From positions 124,001 to 188,000 of the forward strand of contig JANATG010000021.1 of the NCBI GenBank assembly GCA_029449235.1: a stretch of DNA of 64,000 bases. Reading direction: 5' to 3'. A program made the translations under genes and the position numbers. Positions 44,916 to 57,055 of the stretch are shown here, one piece after another; the first letter of the stretch is position 1; each line of letters starts with the position of its first letter. Source of the stretch: Linnemannia schmuckeri. Lineage: Eukaryota; Mortierellomycota; Mortierellomycetes; Mortierellales; Mortierellaceae. A model generated the notes under the pieces. That model did no database searches and was not told where the DNA came from. It was given only the letters and a program-made list of their open reading frames with translations.

Positions 44916-46932
44916 TTCCTGAGATGGAGAGAGTGTTGTTGCTTGCTGCTTGTTATATGCTGATTCCTATAGGGTTGAGTTTGTTGATGGAGGATGAACG
45001 AGAGTCGAGGTGAATGTCAATCCTAACCACGCGAAGATGGGTGTGGGTGTGTTATCGAGGGAGGTGGGACAGAGAGGAAAGGATTAAGAAAGAAGGTAAG
45101 AAGAAGAAAAAAAGGAAAAGAAGGGAAAAGGGGGGGGGAGGGAGGTAAGAGGGAGAAAAAGAGCTCTGTCTTTGTTTTTGCACCGAATTCACACACCTTT
45201 TCTCTTCTCATGGCTCTCACTGTTGTTTGTCCACTTTTGAGCTCATTTACAGCACTAGCGCCAATTTGTGGCCTGTACATGGTACATAGAGTGCACCCAC
45301 ATCACCTCGATCCAATCCATCGATTTTTTGGTCTGGGCACCCTCTGCCCGCACACACCTTCATTATACACCTTTCACACCTGTCGCACCCCTGTTTCCTT
45401 CATGGGATACCACAAGAAGAGATGGACCACCCCTCTAAGGGCCCATGGCGGAGCACTCAGCAAGTAAAAGGATCATCTTGATGGATAAAATTCCAATTGA
45501 CCTCGAACCACTCACAATTAATACAAGGGGGGATTACAAAGAAATACAATAGAAAATCCTCCCCTTCAATCTCATCTTCGTTGTCCTTTTTGGTCCCTTG
45601 CGGAGATGTGTGTTTGCTATGTATGACTGAACGAACATCAAACATCCTCAGAAGACATGCAATTTTTGTAATTGCTGCTACAAGCATGTGCAAAAATACT
45701 CAAAAATAAAAATACCATAAGCACTTGGTGGCAAAGACACCTCTGCAAACAAGCGAGAACACTCAAACATAACCATTCTTGGTCCTTCCCTCGTCTCTCT
45801 CCATGCGCGTAAATTGGTGGCGCCAGAGACTGCTTCGCCCTTGTTCATCTTTGATCTGGGACCAGGCTGGTAGCAAAATATCTTCAATCGATATCATCGC
45901 ATAATCCGCTGTTGCTACTTTAGTAATGCTCTCCACAAAGCTTCACCCATACGTACTATGAACAGAGGTTGCAAAACAACACAAACGACAATCTTGTTTA
46001 TTTGTCTCAAAATGCAGTCCGTGCGACGGCTGCTTCCATAAGAACAAGAAATGTTTCCAAATCGTCGACGGAAAAGACGTCCTTATCAACAATGTCAACA
46101 CTTCCCTTTTGTGTCATGGATGGCACGGGATACTGCCTTCCGGTCAAGAGGGATGCCGTGGCTGATTCACGCGCGTTGATTCCAGGTTAAAGTGCTCCTG
46201 TTATCGCGGCGCGTCGCTTTCGGAAGGGACAGGAAGAAAGGGAGGAGGAACATAAAGCAATTCACAAAGACAGATAGTTGCATCGCCTCTTGACGAAGAA
46301 AACGGAGGGGGATAAGCAGCGCTGTATAACAAGCAGACGGCCATCCGGCACCCTTCAAGTCAATGTTGCTGCTGAACAGGAGAAAGCCAACCCAGGTCCA
46401 GACAACACGACATGATGATTCTCACTGCCTAACCAATCCTTGCCTCGCCCTGCATTACCTTGCCCTGCCTCTTTTCAAACTAAAAATACCTGTCCATCCA
46501 GCTCAACACCCAAAAAGATTATCCCTCCATGTGCCCCTTTCCCAGCTCGACTCAGCCCACCTCTTCACCGCCCATATCCTCCTTTCCGCCCCTGCTTGCA
46601 TGTAAACCCCTCGGCCGTATCTCACCCATCGTCCTTTTTATACTTTGCATTCCTACCTACATCCCGTCTATCCCCCTCCTCCCCCGATATGTTCTCCGAC
46701 AGGAACAAGCTATACTCGAAGAAGATCGAAACAACATAAAAATATCGACCCATCGACTCACCTCTACTGTTTTTTCTTTCCCTTCTTTTCTGCTCTCTCT
46801 CTTTTTTCTCTAGAGTTCTCTTTCAGTTCTTTCTATTTCTTCATCCTCAAGCTTTACATCCAAAGAATCGCACATATGCATGACACACATCCACTCCCAT
46901 CCACAACCAACTGCCCCAAAAGACTCAAAGCC
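44916..46932. other. Gene-poor 2-kb interval upstream of the membrane-protein pair
   Basis: Contains the promoter of the PNPOx-like gene (CT-rich on its sense strand around 45050-45170) and a C/T-rich leader before 46933. A short Cys-containing open stretch at 46001-46165 resembles half of a zinc cluster. No complete gene recognised. Confidence 0.55.
46001..46165 (+). other. Short open stretch with a CX2CX6C pattern, possible gene fragment
   Basis: One frame reads KCSPCDGCFHKNKKCFQIVDG, containing CDGCFHKNKKC. The CX2CX6C spacing equals the first half of a fungal Zn2Cys6 cluster; the second half is not present before the TGA at 46163-46165. No start codon or flanking exons identified. Could be a relic or chance. 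Confidence 0.15.
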
Positions 46933-47364
46933 ATGACCAGCTTAAAGTACGACAACAAAAACCGTCTCAAGTGGTCCGCCTGGACATTCACCTACCTCTG
47001 CGCCTTCATTCCTCCCCTCGTCGACTCTTACCTAGTGCAGAGCCGGATAGAGTGGTACACCTGGGTCTGTCTGGCCATCATGGCCTGCTTCTTGCTCCAC
47101 TACCTGATCATGCTGATGATCCCGGGCGAAATGGACGGTGGGATCGCGACCTTGTTCTTGGCGAGTTCGGTGGCATTGACCGCATTCACGACCTATGCGA
47201 CATATCAAGCGTATCAGGGATCCGGAATCGGCGCAGAAACAGGCGTCATAACGGCGGACCTGGCGAGGAGCAGGATGAGCTACTTTACCACATTGATAGG
47301 AGGACTGTTGGCCGTTATCTCTATGTTTATTCAATGGCAGATGGACAGACATGTCGACGACTAG
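46933..47364 (+). CDS. Four-helix membrane protein of unknown function, copy A
   Basis: Intronless 143-residue protein with four predicted hydrophobic helices: WTFTYLCAFIPPLVDSYLV, WVCLAIMACFLLHYLIMLMI, IATLFLASSVALTAFTTYA and YFTTLIGGLLAVISMFIQW. A short basic N-terminus (MTSLKYDNKNRLKW) suggests a cytosolic start. I chose the ATG at 46933, not the in-frame ATG at 46876, because the paralogue at 48469 begins at the equivalent position. The two share NRLKW-AW--TYLCA--PPLVD at the first helix and the TT-I-G-LA-ISM-IQW pattern at the last; the central helices have diverged. No known family recognised. A poly-adenylation-like AATAAA lies at about 47391. Confidence 0.8.
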   Translation: MTSLKYDNKNRLKWSAWTFTYLCAFIPPLVDSYLVQSRIEWYTWVCLAIMACFLLHYLIMLMIPGEMDGGIATLFLASSVALTAFTTYATYQAYQGSGIGAETGVITADLARSRMSYFTTLIGGLLAVISMFIQWQMDRHVDD

Positions 47365-48118
47365 CGTTTCTTTTATCTTTTCGTAATACTAATAAACAGC
47401 GACCTTTGGCCGTTTATTAGACCATACTATTTTTCTTGGTTAGTATGCGGTGGCAGTAAAGTAAGAACCCTGCAACTTTATGGGCGATTGTCTGCCTCAT
47501 TTACTTATGTAGACGCTGTCGCACAGATGCGGGACGAGGTGAGAGAAATAAGCTGGAGAAATGACCCCTCGTTTGCCCAAGTGAGACAACGGACAAGAAG
47601 CACCTGTGTTTCTTCATCTGGAATAAACATCTATATTTTATATACACACTCCTTGCCTTGGAAACGTGTGGGCTCTTTGCCCCTTGTCCATTTTCATCTC
47701 GCTGTTCTTTCTCTCCCTTCTTTTTCCTTTTTTTTTCATTCGTCCTTTGCCTTTTGCACCTCTCAGAGTTCGCATCTCCATCTCTTTCTTTTCGATTATT
47801 CATATGTCCTCGCCAACTTCGCCCGTTTTTATCCTTTTGCCTTTGTTCAGTCAGTGGCCTTTGCCAAGGCACAACCTGTTTGTTACAGTGATAGAGGAAT
47901 GGATCGTAAAAGTCGACGACAGTGGCAAGTATAAATGCTGTCCTTTGCCCCTCTTTTTTTTTTTTTTTTTTTTTTTAATCTTCTATCAACTGCACCTTCT
48001 TTCTAACTTTTGGTTTTAACCACCCTCTTTTTCTAATCCATCTCAACCACATCCTCTTTTCTTACTACTCGATACAATCGCTGTTTCATATTACATATCA
48101 AAGTACGCTGGTTCTTCC

Positions 48119-48192
<74 letters not shown>

Positions 48193-48468
48193 AGACTTTA
48201 CATTCCTTCAGTACGTCACCCTTCCGTTTGTGAGCGAGTGTCCTTATTCCCCGATCCTGTTTCCTTAATAGCCTTCCCTTAATTTGTATGTACCATATGT
48301 TTCCAGTCTAAAAGTCAACGAACAACGCCTCCACCGCCAGCTTACCAACCAGCTCACAAACAGTACCCGAGCCAACAAGCGCCACCTAAATCGACAACAG
48401 CACTACCTCCAAACACACCGCAGCTACCTCCACCAACCCTAAGCATCAACCAAAATCCAACAAAGAAG
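47365..48468. other. Spacer between the two membrane-protein paralogues
   Basis: 1.1 kb, mostly pyrimidine-rich on the given strand, with a T-run at about 47954-47976 and a long CT repeat at 48121-48192. It holds the promoter of copy B; no coding sequence recognised. Confidence 0.6.
48121..48192. repeat. CT dinucleotide microsatellite
   Basis: About 70 bp of nearly perfect TC repeat, interrupted near 48124 and 48178, 280 bp upstream of membrane-protein copy B. Confidence 0.9.
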
Positions 48469-48873
48469 ATGACGGTAACAACAAGCGCTCGAAATCGACT
48501 CAAGTGGGCCGCATGGATCCTGACATACCTCTGTGCATATGTGCCGCCACTTGTTGATATGAAGATGACCAACAAAAACTGGGAATGGTACTCCTGGCTC
48601 GGATGGGGACCTCTGGTGTCGTTTGTCTTTGTCTTTGCTATCATGTTTGTCCTCGGGAACCGTCTCAATGGAATCATTGTCAACTGTCTCTTAATCGGGT
48701 CGCTTGTCAACATCGGCCTGTTGACCTACAGCAGCTACAGGACATATGATGCTGTAGGCTTGCTGGCGAGCGAGACGGATCGCATCAAAAGCAAGAGTAA
48801 CTTTCTTACAACGGTGATCAGTGGCGCCCTCGCTGGGATTTCGATGATTATCCAGTGGATGGAAAGCATGTAG
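48469..48873 (+). CDS. Four-helix membrane protein of unknown function, copy B
   Basis: Intronless 134-residue paralogue of the protein at 46933, in the same orientation. Start MTVTTSARNRLKWAAW; helices ILTYLCAYVPPLVDM, GPLVSFVFVFAIMFVLG, GIIVNCLLIGSLVNIGLL and FLTTVISGALAGISMIIQW. Charged connector (TDRIKSKSN) before the last helix, as in copy A (TADLARSRMS). The two proteins are about the same length with no introns, so the pair probably arose by tandem duplication. Likely an integral membrane protein of the endomembrane system or surface; function unknown. Confidence 0.8.
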   Translation: MTVTTSARNRLKWAAWILTYLCAYVPPLVDMKMTNKNWEWYSWLGWGPLVSFVFVFAIMFVLGNRLNGIIVNCLLIGSLVNIGLLTYSSYRTYDAVGLLASETDRIKSKSNFLTTVISGALAGISMIIQWMESM

Positions 48874-49688
48874 CTGGCTGCTTTACGTAGCCAGCGTAGT
48901 CAGCATCATTTTTTCTCCCTCCTCCTTTACCTCATCGCATCCCTATATAGACCTCCTGTAGATATTCCCCAACCGCTCACAAACTTGTTCATAACGCCCC
49001 TTTCCATGCCAAAAAATGACCATTACAATACTTTTGTATAGAAAAGAAACTCATCGAAGGTAAATAGTCGTTCAAACGGAATTCCTTTATTGCGTGGGGT
49101 AATAATAGGGGGCAGCAGCTTGCTTTGCCATGTCCTTCACAACTCTCTGTCAATAGTATCTAAAACAAATAAGGAGAAGGGATAGTGCGCCTTGGCCCGT
49201 AGATCGCATGGCAAAGATGTCTTATTTTGTGCCTAACCGCAACCTTAAATTCATCTACAGTTCACGTTCTTCCTTCGATGGAACGTTGTCCTTTATTTGC
49301 TCAAAGTCGACAACGGTTATGGTTGTTACTGACCGTTGAAGGATTGAGCAGATGGTTGGAAAAGAAGGCGACGATACTCCATGGCTTGTTTACTTATGTT
49401 TTCTGTAAAAAAAAAAAAAAAAAAAAAAAATAGAAAAAAAAGAGAGAAGCGAGGAACAAGGAAAAGAAACGTCCTAAAAATAAAGCCAAACTGCTTTCGT
49501 TTCCTTTGCATCTCTTACAGTCTTTATTACATGCTGAGGGAGGTTCCTTCAACTATCGGTGCCTTATTGTTTTCTGAAAAAGTGTTGGTGTTGTACTCAC
49601 CATTTTTTTTGCATTACCCTCTCCTTTGCCATCCATAGCTCGAGCAAACATTGTTGTCTATGGTCTTGTATTCTCTTTTATCTTCGAG

Positions 49689-49725
<37 letters not shown>

Positions 49726-50275
49726 GCTCATTTCTGCTGGACCATCGTAGATGAAAATAAACAAGAGTGAATGGAATTAGTGGCGTCTTGGACTGCTTCG
49801 CCCCATAGTGTCTCATCCTTAAGGAGTGAATGAATGATGACGAGAAAGTAACGAATGATGTTTGGATAAAACGAGGAGCTAAAGAGGAAAAGAGGGATGA
49901 GTGATTGTCGATGGATCGTATTTAGTCGCGGGTCTATGATGGTATGTTTGTGCGTAGATTCATGTACAGTATATGGACATATATATATATGTCAAAATGT
50001 CAAAGCACGCCCCCTTCACTCATTGATCGATGCATTATCGTTTGTTCAAAGAGCAGTCCCCAAAACATTTTTTTTCACACCTCCTCCTTTTCGTCCTCAT
50101 AAAAAACGACCGACCGTGCTTTTTTTTTTTTGTTTCTCTACTACACACCCTTCTCTCACCCACCGTTCGAAGACACACAACGCGAAACGCAACAACTACA
50201 ACAACAACAACAACGACACCAGTAGTAATAAAAACGATAGCAACTACACCAGCCTCACAAGAAACAATACTGACA
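48874..50275. other. Gene-poor interval before the DUF4112 gene
   Basis: 1.4 kb with a run of 24 A (49407-49430), a run of 30 T (49691-49720), a short AT repeat (about 49979-49990) and a CAA/ACA-rich leader (50185-50220). Short open frames are low-complexity products of these tracts. No gene supported. Confidence 0.6.
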
Positions 50276-51558
50276 ATGGAGTACTTCAAGAGGTACCACC
50301 GCGAGCCACGGACAGAGGCCGAGCGCGAAAACCTTTACGGACGCATCCGCACCATCGCCTACTGGCTCGACTCCTTTGCCACCGTCGGCGGACTCAACGT
50401 TGGCCTCGAAGCCATCATTGGCTTAATCCCCGTCATCGGTATATATCTCACTCTTTCTTTCCTTCTTGTTCCTTTGCTTTGTTGTCGCATTGCGAAATGA
50501 GTGTGAATGAATGCAACAATGAATGAATGAGCAACAAAACATACAACGACGTCCATGTCAGCAAGAGTGTTTCATGCCTCTTTTTGTGTAAAAGTAAAAG
50601 AGAGAGACAATTCTTGGCAAAGAACATCATCACTGTCTCTCTCCTACTCAATATCTTGACTCAGTGTGCTGAAAGTAACACCGACTTACGCGTCTTTCTT
50701 TTTTTTGCGTAGGCGACTTTCTTGGTCTGTTCGCTTCGCTTTACCAGATATACCTCTGCTTCCTCTTTGGGATCCCCGTGAACCTCATGCTGGTAAGAAA
50801 CAAGATTCGTCTTCCTCTCTCCTCGCCGAATAGAGCAACAACAGCAACAAACAACATCGGGGATCGATAGCACACATTGGACAGACGTGTTTCTTGGCAC
50901 CCATTCATATCTGCTACACTGTGATAGGCAAACGGAAAGTCAGGACAAATATTAAAAAAACACTTGGTTATTTTGCAATGACGCTGTCATGCGGTCATTT
51001 CCCAATTTGCATGGCATAGCATGGGATCGATAGAAAGCGCACATAGGACTCACTCATTACTTCCTCAAGTTCCCTCACCAAAATGCCACTCAGTCTCATC
51101 ACAATGCAAACACCTCTAACCATAGCTTCCTTATTATTATTCTCACATCTAGCGCATGCTGGCGAACGTGCTGATCGATTTTGTGGTCGGCCTAGTTCCC
51201 TGGATCGGCGATATCCTCGATTTCTTTTACAAGTCCAACCAGTACAACCTCACCATCCTCAGTGTACGTTCACAACTTTGTTGCTTGCCAGGACACTCAC
51301 CCTTTTCTGAATTCAACACTGTTCCTTCTCCCATTATCATTGATACTTTTTTTTTTTTTTTGGCTAACCTTCGCCTCCTCCTTCCTTTGTCAATTTGGAA
51401 AATAGAACTGGCTGGTAGAGAATCGATTAGTGGACGTGCACAAATACAATTGGGAACACCCTCTCTCGAACGGAATGGAGCCCCAAGGACGCAACCGGTC
51501 TAGATCTAGTAGGGCACATGCTGCAGGTGTCGGCATGGGATCCTCGCGTGGCTTCTAA
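50276..51558 (+). CDS. DUF4112 membrane protein
   Basis: 168-residue protein with a DUF4112 domain (PF13430), found in bacteria and fungi without known function. Exons: 50276-50438, 50713-50792, 51153-51263, 51406-51558; all phases agree. Family blocks in order: YWLDSFATVGGLNVGLEAII, GLIPVIGDFLGLFASLYQIY, GIPVNLMLRMLANVLIDFVV, and GLVPWIGDILDFFYKSNQYN. The twin LIPVIGD/LVPWIGD motifs are the hallmark. Two to three membrane-associated helices are expected. After the domain comes NWLVENRLVDVHKYNWEH, then an Arg/Ser/Gly-rich tail ending SSRGF. The introns (274, 360, 142 nt) are large relative to the exons. Third small membrane protein in a row on this strand, but unrelated to the pair upstream. 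Confidence 0.88.
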
Positions 51559-51905
51559 AGAGAACTCGCGACCATATGCATCTCTCTTTTTTTTACATTT
51601 TGTGTCATGCCAACAACGTCTTGAAGAAATAAAAACGAATTGAATACTCCTCACTATCCCAGGATTTTTTTTTTTTTTTTTTTTTTTTTTTGGATATTTT
51701 TTTATTTGTTTTGGTTTGTTGGTATGTGCAGATGAGAGAAATGGTAACAAATACAAAGAGAAAAATAAAAGGTGACTAAAGAACAAGCCCGTCTATGCTT
51801 TGAAATGAAAATAATGGATGGGAGGTGTGGAGGGCATGAAAAGGACAAAAGAAAAGGAAAGGAACGAGCAACTACTCAAGGACATCAATGCTCAAGAAAG
51901 AGAAT
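51559..51905. other. Convergent 3' region between DUF4112 and citrate synthase genes
   Basis: 347 bp between stops, containing a T-run of about 27 (51665-51691) and A/G-rich DNA. No gene seen. Confidence 0.6.
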
Positions 51906-52494
51906 TTACTTCTTGGCGTACATGGCTTTGATGGCAGCAGTCGAGTACGACTTTGGACGCTCGAGGGGCATACCGAGAGCACGGTCCCAGATCAACTGGG
52001 AAAGAACTCCGAGACCACGGGAGACACCAAAGAGGACGGTGTAGAAGTCCTGCTCAACCAAACCGTAGGCAGAGAGGAGGACACCTGAGTGGGCATCGAC
52101 GTTGGGCCAGGGGTTCTTGGTCTTGCCGTGCTCAAGGAGGATACCAGGAGCGACGGTGTAGATCTGGGAAACGAGCTTGAAGAGGGGATCGTTAGGGATG
52201 TGCTTGAGGGCAAACTCACGCTGGCAAGAGTAGCGGGGGTCGGTTTTGCGGAGGACGGCGTGACCGTAACCAGGAACGACCTGGCCAGACTTCAAGGTCT
52301 TCCAGACGTACTCTTTGATGGTCTCGTCCGAGACGTCCTTGCCACCGAGCTCCTCGCGCATCTTGGTGATCCAGCGGAGAACTTCCTGGTTGGCCAATCC
52401 GTGAAGGGGACCGGCGAGACCGTTCAAACCGGCAGCGAAGGAGAGGTAAGGGTCCGAGAGGGCAGAGCCGACCAAGTGGGTGGTGTGGGCAGAG

Positions 52495-52528
<34 letters not shown>

Positions 52529-54871
52529 GGTAGAGGCGCATCAACTCGACAAACTCCTTCTTCTCGCCGAATCCGAGCAAGTTGGCGAGGTTGGCACCAT
52601 AATCTAGGTTGGGGTTGATGGCAGGGAGCTTGCCGCCCTTCTTGAAGACGTTCTGGTAGATGCGACCGGCAATGTTAGGCAACTTGGCGATCAAATCCAT
52701 GGAATCCTCGAAGGTGGTATCCCAGTACTCGGTCTTGTTAACACCAGCCTGGTAGGCCTTGGCGAACTGGGACTCGTGCTGGAGGGCAGTGACGGCCAAG
52801 GAGAACTGAGACATGGGGTGGAGGGTAGGGGGGCAGCGGTCGAGGAGGTCCTCAACAAAGGTAGGGAGGGCAGCGCGATCGGCCCACTCGGCGGAGAGGC
52901 CACGGACCTGCTCGGTGGTGGGGACCTCACCGGTGACGAGGAGCCAGAAGAGGGACTCGGGGAGGGGCTCAGAACCACCCTCGGCCTTGGGAAGGACAGC
53001 CTGGCACTCGGGGATGGTCTTGCCGCGGAAACGGATACCCTCCTCGGCGTCGAGGACGGAACCCTCCCAGATGAGACCCTTGATGCCACGCATACCACCG
53101 TAGGCCATGTCGACGGTGGTCTCGCCCAAGACCTTGCTTCCGAACTCGGCCTTGACCTGCTTGACCTCCTCGCGCTTCTCGGGGATCAACTCGCGGAGGC
53201 GATCCTTCAAGCCCTGTTATTGATAATACGTATATAGATGTAGATGGAGATGGGTTAGAGATATGATATCTGCTGTGTGAGGAATGAATGGAATGGGATG
53301 ATGATATTTTGGATGGGGCAAAAATAAATCAGGTCCATGGTGACACGATTATCTTGTCTCGCTTAGATACGATATGTATTTTTTTGGGTGGAAAGATCCT
53401 TTTATCGTATCGTGTCGTATCGTATCGTATGTCGTTCCTCTGCTTGTTCTTGTTATCTCGGCTCGTGGTCCATGTCATCGAGCCCACTTTCTCTCTCTTT
53501 CAACCACGCCATATAAGAGACCATTATTATAATCGCCTTCAATTGCTCCTGCTGTTGTTGACGTTGTTTGCAGTGGGTGATGGATTGGTTGCCCCAGTGT
53601 AAATAGAAAGAGTACGCTTGAGGTGTGTATGCAGGTGGGACTGAGATCCGGACGAGAGTTAACTCTAAGGGAGTAAGATCAGGAACCCAACCCCGTTCTT
53701 TTTTGTGTTCCCTTTCTCCCCAAAATGATTACGTCCCAAATATATTTTTGCCGTCAGATCAGCACCTGAAGCACTAGAGATTGGCAAATCCTTTTTTTTG
53801 TGGTCTGGATTATTCCTCTCCGATTCAACCTCAGAAGAGTGAACCAGAGAACAAATCGGGAACCACAGGAAACACATATCCTCCTTACATTTTACCCCGC
53901 CTCTTTTTTTTTTCTTTGTTGTTTCCTTTGAGCACAAATGGCACGACACTCGTGTTTCTGTTGCTGCTATCTTGTTGTTAATTGCTGTGGAAGGAAGAGG
54001 TCGATTGTCGTCCCTTGTTTACTTGTTGAAGAGAGAAGAGGAAGAAAAAGGATAAGCCCGTACGTGTTTTCGCTTGTCAAAAAGTATTATTCGATCTCGG
54101 TCCCTCCTCCTCGTTCTTTACCGTCCATCCCCCCCCCCCCCCAAAGGACCCACCCAAACTCGATCCATTTCCAGCCCCAAGATATTAACTTTGTCGAATG
54201 ATGATAATAATACAAAAAAAGAGCAGTCCCCTCATCCCAAAAGAGCGACAGTCAGCCACACGAAAAAGGAGGGTCAATGGGCAAAGGAAAGAAGGGACGA
54301 GGGCATGATAGAAAAAAAGAAAAACGCCTTTTTGGGGGAGAAGATCCATCGAGTTACTCTGGCTTGGTTCATCCGCGTGTTGACACCGTCCTTCCCCTTT
54401 TTCACTTTTCTCGCGTCAATAAATCCGTTCCCGATACACAGTTTTCCGCGAACACCCATCGCCACCATTATCCTGGCAGATCACGTCAACACACAAGCGC
54501 ACGATTTTGATGAACGACGAGATGACATGGAGTCGCAAGAAAAAAAACGCACCTGGGGCTTGGTGGAGTAGGCACGGATGGCAGAGGCAGCAAAGGTGTT
54601 GTTGTGGCGGGTAGCGACCTGTTATATACAATAAACACGACAGAAAATAAACCAGGGTTAACATCTAGACTTTTTTTTCTTTTCGTGATGGAAAGGTCTT
54701 TTTTTTTTTGAGGGGAGCAAGTAGACGAGTGAAGGAAAGGAAGAGGATGAAGGTGATGGTGGTAGTGATAGAAGAAAGGACGACGAGATGGAATTGAGGG
54801 TTAAGGCAAGAAGAGAATGTGTTTACCTTGGCGAGGCCAGGGAGGCGGAAAGCAGCGCGGAGGGAAGCCAT
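51906..54871 (-). CDS. CIT1: Mitochondrial citrate synthase
   Basis: 472-residue citrate synthase: condenses oxaloacetate and acetyl-CoA in the TCA cycle. Exons in gene order: 54871-54827, 54618-54553, 53213-51906; phases agree. The first two exons encode the presequence (MASLRAAFRLPGLAK, then VATRHNNTFAASAIRAYSTKPQ, with an R-AYS cleavage context), so matrix import is expected. Catalytic residues are present: His in IHSDHEGGNVSAHT, His in VPGYGHAVLRKTDPR and Asp in NVDAHSGVLL. The product ends AMYAKK with no SKL, so it is not the peroxisomal form. Intron 2 is 1339 nt, far longer than any other intron here. The last exon has strongly biased, C/G-ending codons, typical of a highly expressed gene. 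Confidence 0.96.
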
Positions 54872-55492
54872 TATATGAGTGAGGGAGGGGAGAGGGGAGA
54901 GAGAGGAGATGATGAGAAGAAGAAAAAAAAAAGAGGAAAAGAGAAAAGAAGTAGAGGTTTGAAAATGCGATCAGGGTTATCAACAAAATGGCCAAGCCGC
55001 CAGTTTTTTTTTGTTTTTGCTCACGCCTTTCTTCTTTGCAGACTCGGTCGGGGTAAGGTGTCGGTCCGTTGTCTGTCCGTTGGGTGATGTTGTTGTCGAG
55101 GGTCGTCAAAGACAGGAAGGAAGGAGGACGACGATGATGCTGATGATGCGATTGAATGGCTGAAAATATAAAGTAGGACTTTAAATGTAGGTCGGACCTT
55201 TTTTTATTTATTTATTTCCCTTTTGTCTGAGCAAAGTTCAACCACCTCTGTCCTGTCCTGTCCTCTCTTGATAAGGACCGTCGCAAAAAGGGAAGTCTCT
55301 CAATGACGTCCCCTACCCATTCCTTCTTTTATAAACACCTGTCGTGGATGCCGCGCTGTATTGAGAATTCTTGATATCCCTGAACACAACTTCAGTGGCA
55401 CTGGCGGTTGAATAACAATGATGATCTTGAATGTAATGAGAGGTTTTTTTGAAGAAAGGAGTATTATTATCAGCCGCCGTCGGCAAGTATTC

Positions 55493-55525
<33 letters not shown>

Positions 55526-57023
55526 CCTCTTCTTGCTGTCCTTTTCCCGCTCACCCACTCTTTCTTATTGTACCTTCATCCTCACTCCCTCTTTACCTTT
55601 CCTTCGTGTTCGTCAGATTCGTTTTTTTTTCATTTCCGCTATGGAATGCAAGATTGTATACACCACAAAGACAAGACAGAATACGTACGACATGCTTCAG
55701 GGCACGCCTCCCATTTCCAACGGACGCAGCGTTGATTATCATGTGTGATCTGAGTGAGCCATAAAGGAACCAAAAGAAAAAAAAAATTGAATTTCGATTG
55801 AGAGAAGAAAAAATTACTTACTAAAGAGTGGCACAAAGCGAACATCGACATTCTTTCCCTCAAAACACAACACACACACAAACAGACATATCCTCCCCGC
55901 AATTGACCATTTTGGGCAACAGCAACAACAACAACAACTTTTGAAAGAAAGGGCTAAATCAATAGCTATGACAGAACAAATGCAATAAACAATAAAAGGG
56001 CGGTCGTTCTTTGGACGCAGCAAAGAAAGAAACGACTGCCTGAGCTGTTGTTGGATCAAGAGAACGACGCTTCAGTTGACAACGGCAGCGACCGAATGAA
56101 GAGGGGAGTGAATGAATGGAAGAAAACATAGTTACTATTTCAGTGTCCACTTTTTCTTTCTCCCACGATAGTCCGCAAACGAAAGAAAAAAGATGTAGAT
56201 TCGAGATGCATGTAAAGAGTGGTGCCTGGATGACACATGAAAATTAAGACAAATAAATGTTCGTCACATACCAACCCGACCCACAGACAACACACATCCC
56301 CAAAACCCATGCGTACATCCAACCCTCCCTTTCTTCCCTTTGCTCCCTCCATTCCTAACGGTCGCCTTGTGTTGTCCCTTACTTTACTTCTCGCCTCAAT
56401 CGAAAAAACAGAGAAAGTCCTGGTTACGCTCGCTAGGTGGGATTGATTGCCTATGTATCCAGGTCTTGATCGAAAACAACACGGCGGTTGAAGTAGTTAT
56501 CATATCAGAGACCACTAGAAAATCAGGCACAGGCAAGGCCGACAAGGGATTAAGAGCCAGCCTGACAGAGGGTACAGTACAAGGGCACAGGCACAGGCAC
56601 GCAGGCACACAGGCACACAGGCACACAGGCACGCAGCACAAGGGAAAACGAGAGCAGACTAAAGTGCAGACAAGAAGGGTAGCGTGGAAAGAGTCTGGGG
56701 AAAACCATAAAAAAAGAGCGGGGTAAACACCCAACCCCAAAAGGAAATGCCGATCGAGTGTATCAGCTTCCTGTACCCTTCGCAATTCATTGTCGCTTCC
56801 ATTGAATGATGATAAGACAAACAGATATACAAAAGAGCAGAAAACCAGGCTGTGGGCATATCGGAGAGGCATATTGTTCAGGCACAACAAGTTGGTTTGT
56901 CACTCAGGAATCGAAACGCTCTTGGCTGCGAATACAACCGCCTTGTTCCATTTTGCACTTCCCTCTTTTTCTTTCGCTTTTCTCGCACACTTCTTTTCAT
57001 TCGCCTCAATTCTCACTCTGCTC

Positions 57024-57055
<32 letters not shown>

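Noticed and set aside
46876..46932. Upstream in-frame ATG for membrane protein copy A
   Set aside because: The paralogue begins at the position equivalent to 46933 and the extra 19 residues have no counterpart.
52089..53237. Long plus-strand open frames opposite citrate synthase
   Set aside because: They are mirror frames of the strongly codon-biased citrate synthase exon; no similarity to any protein family.
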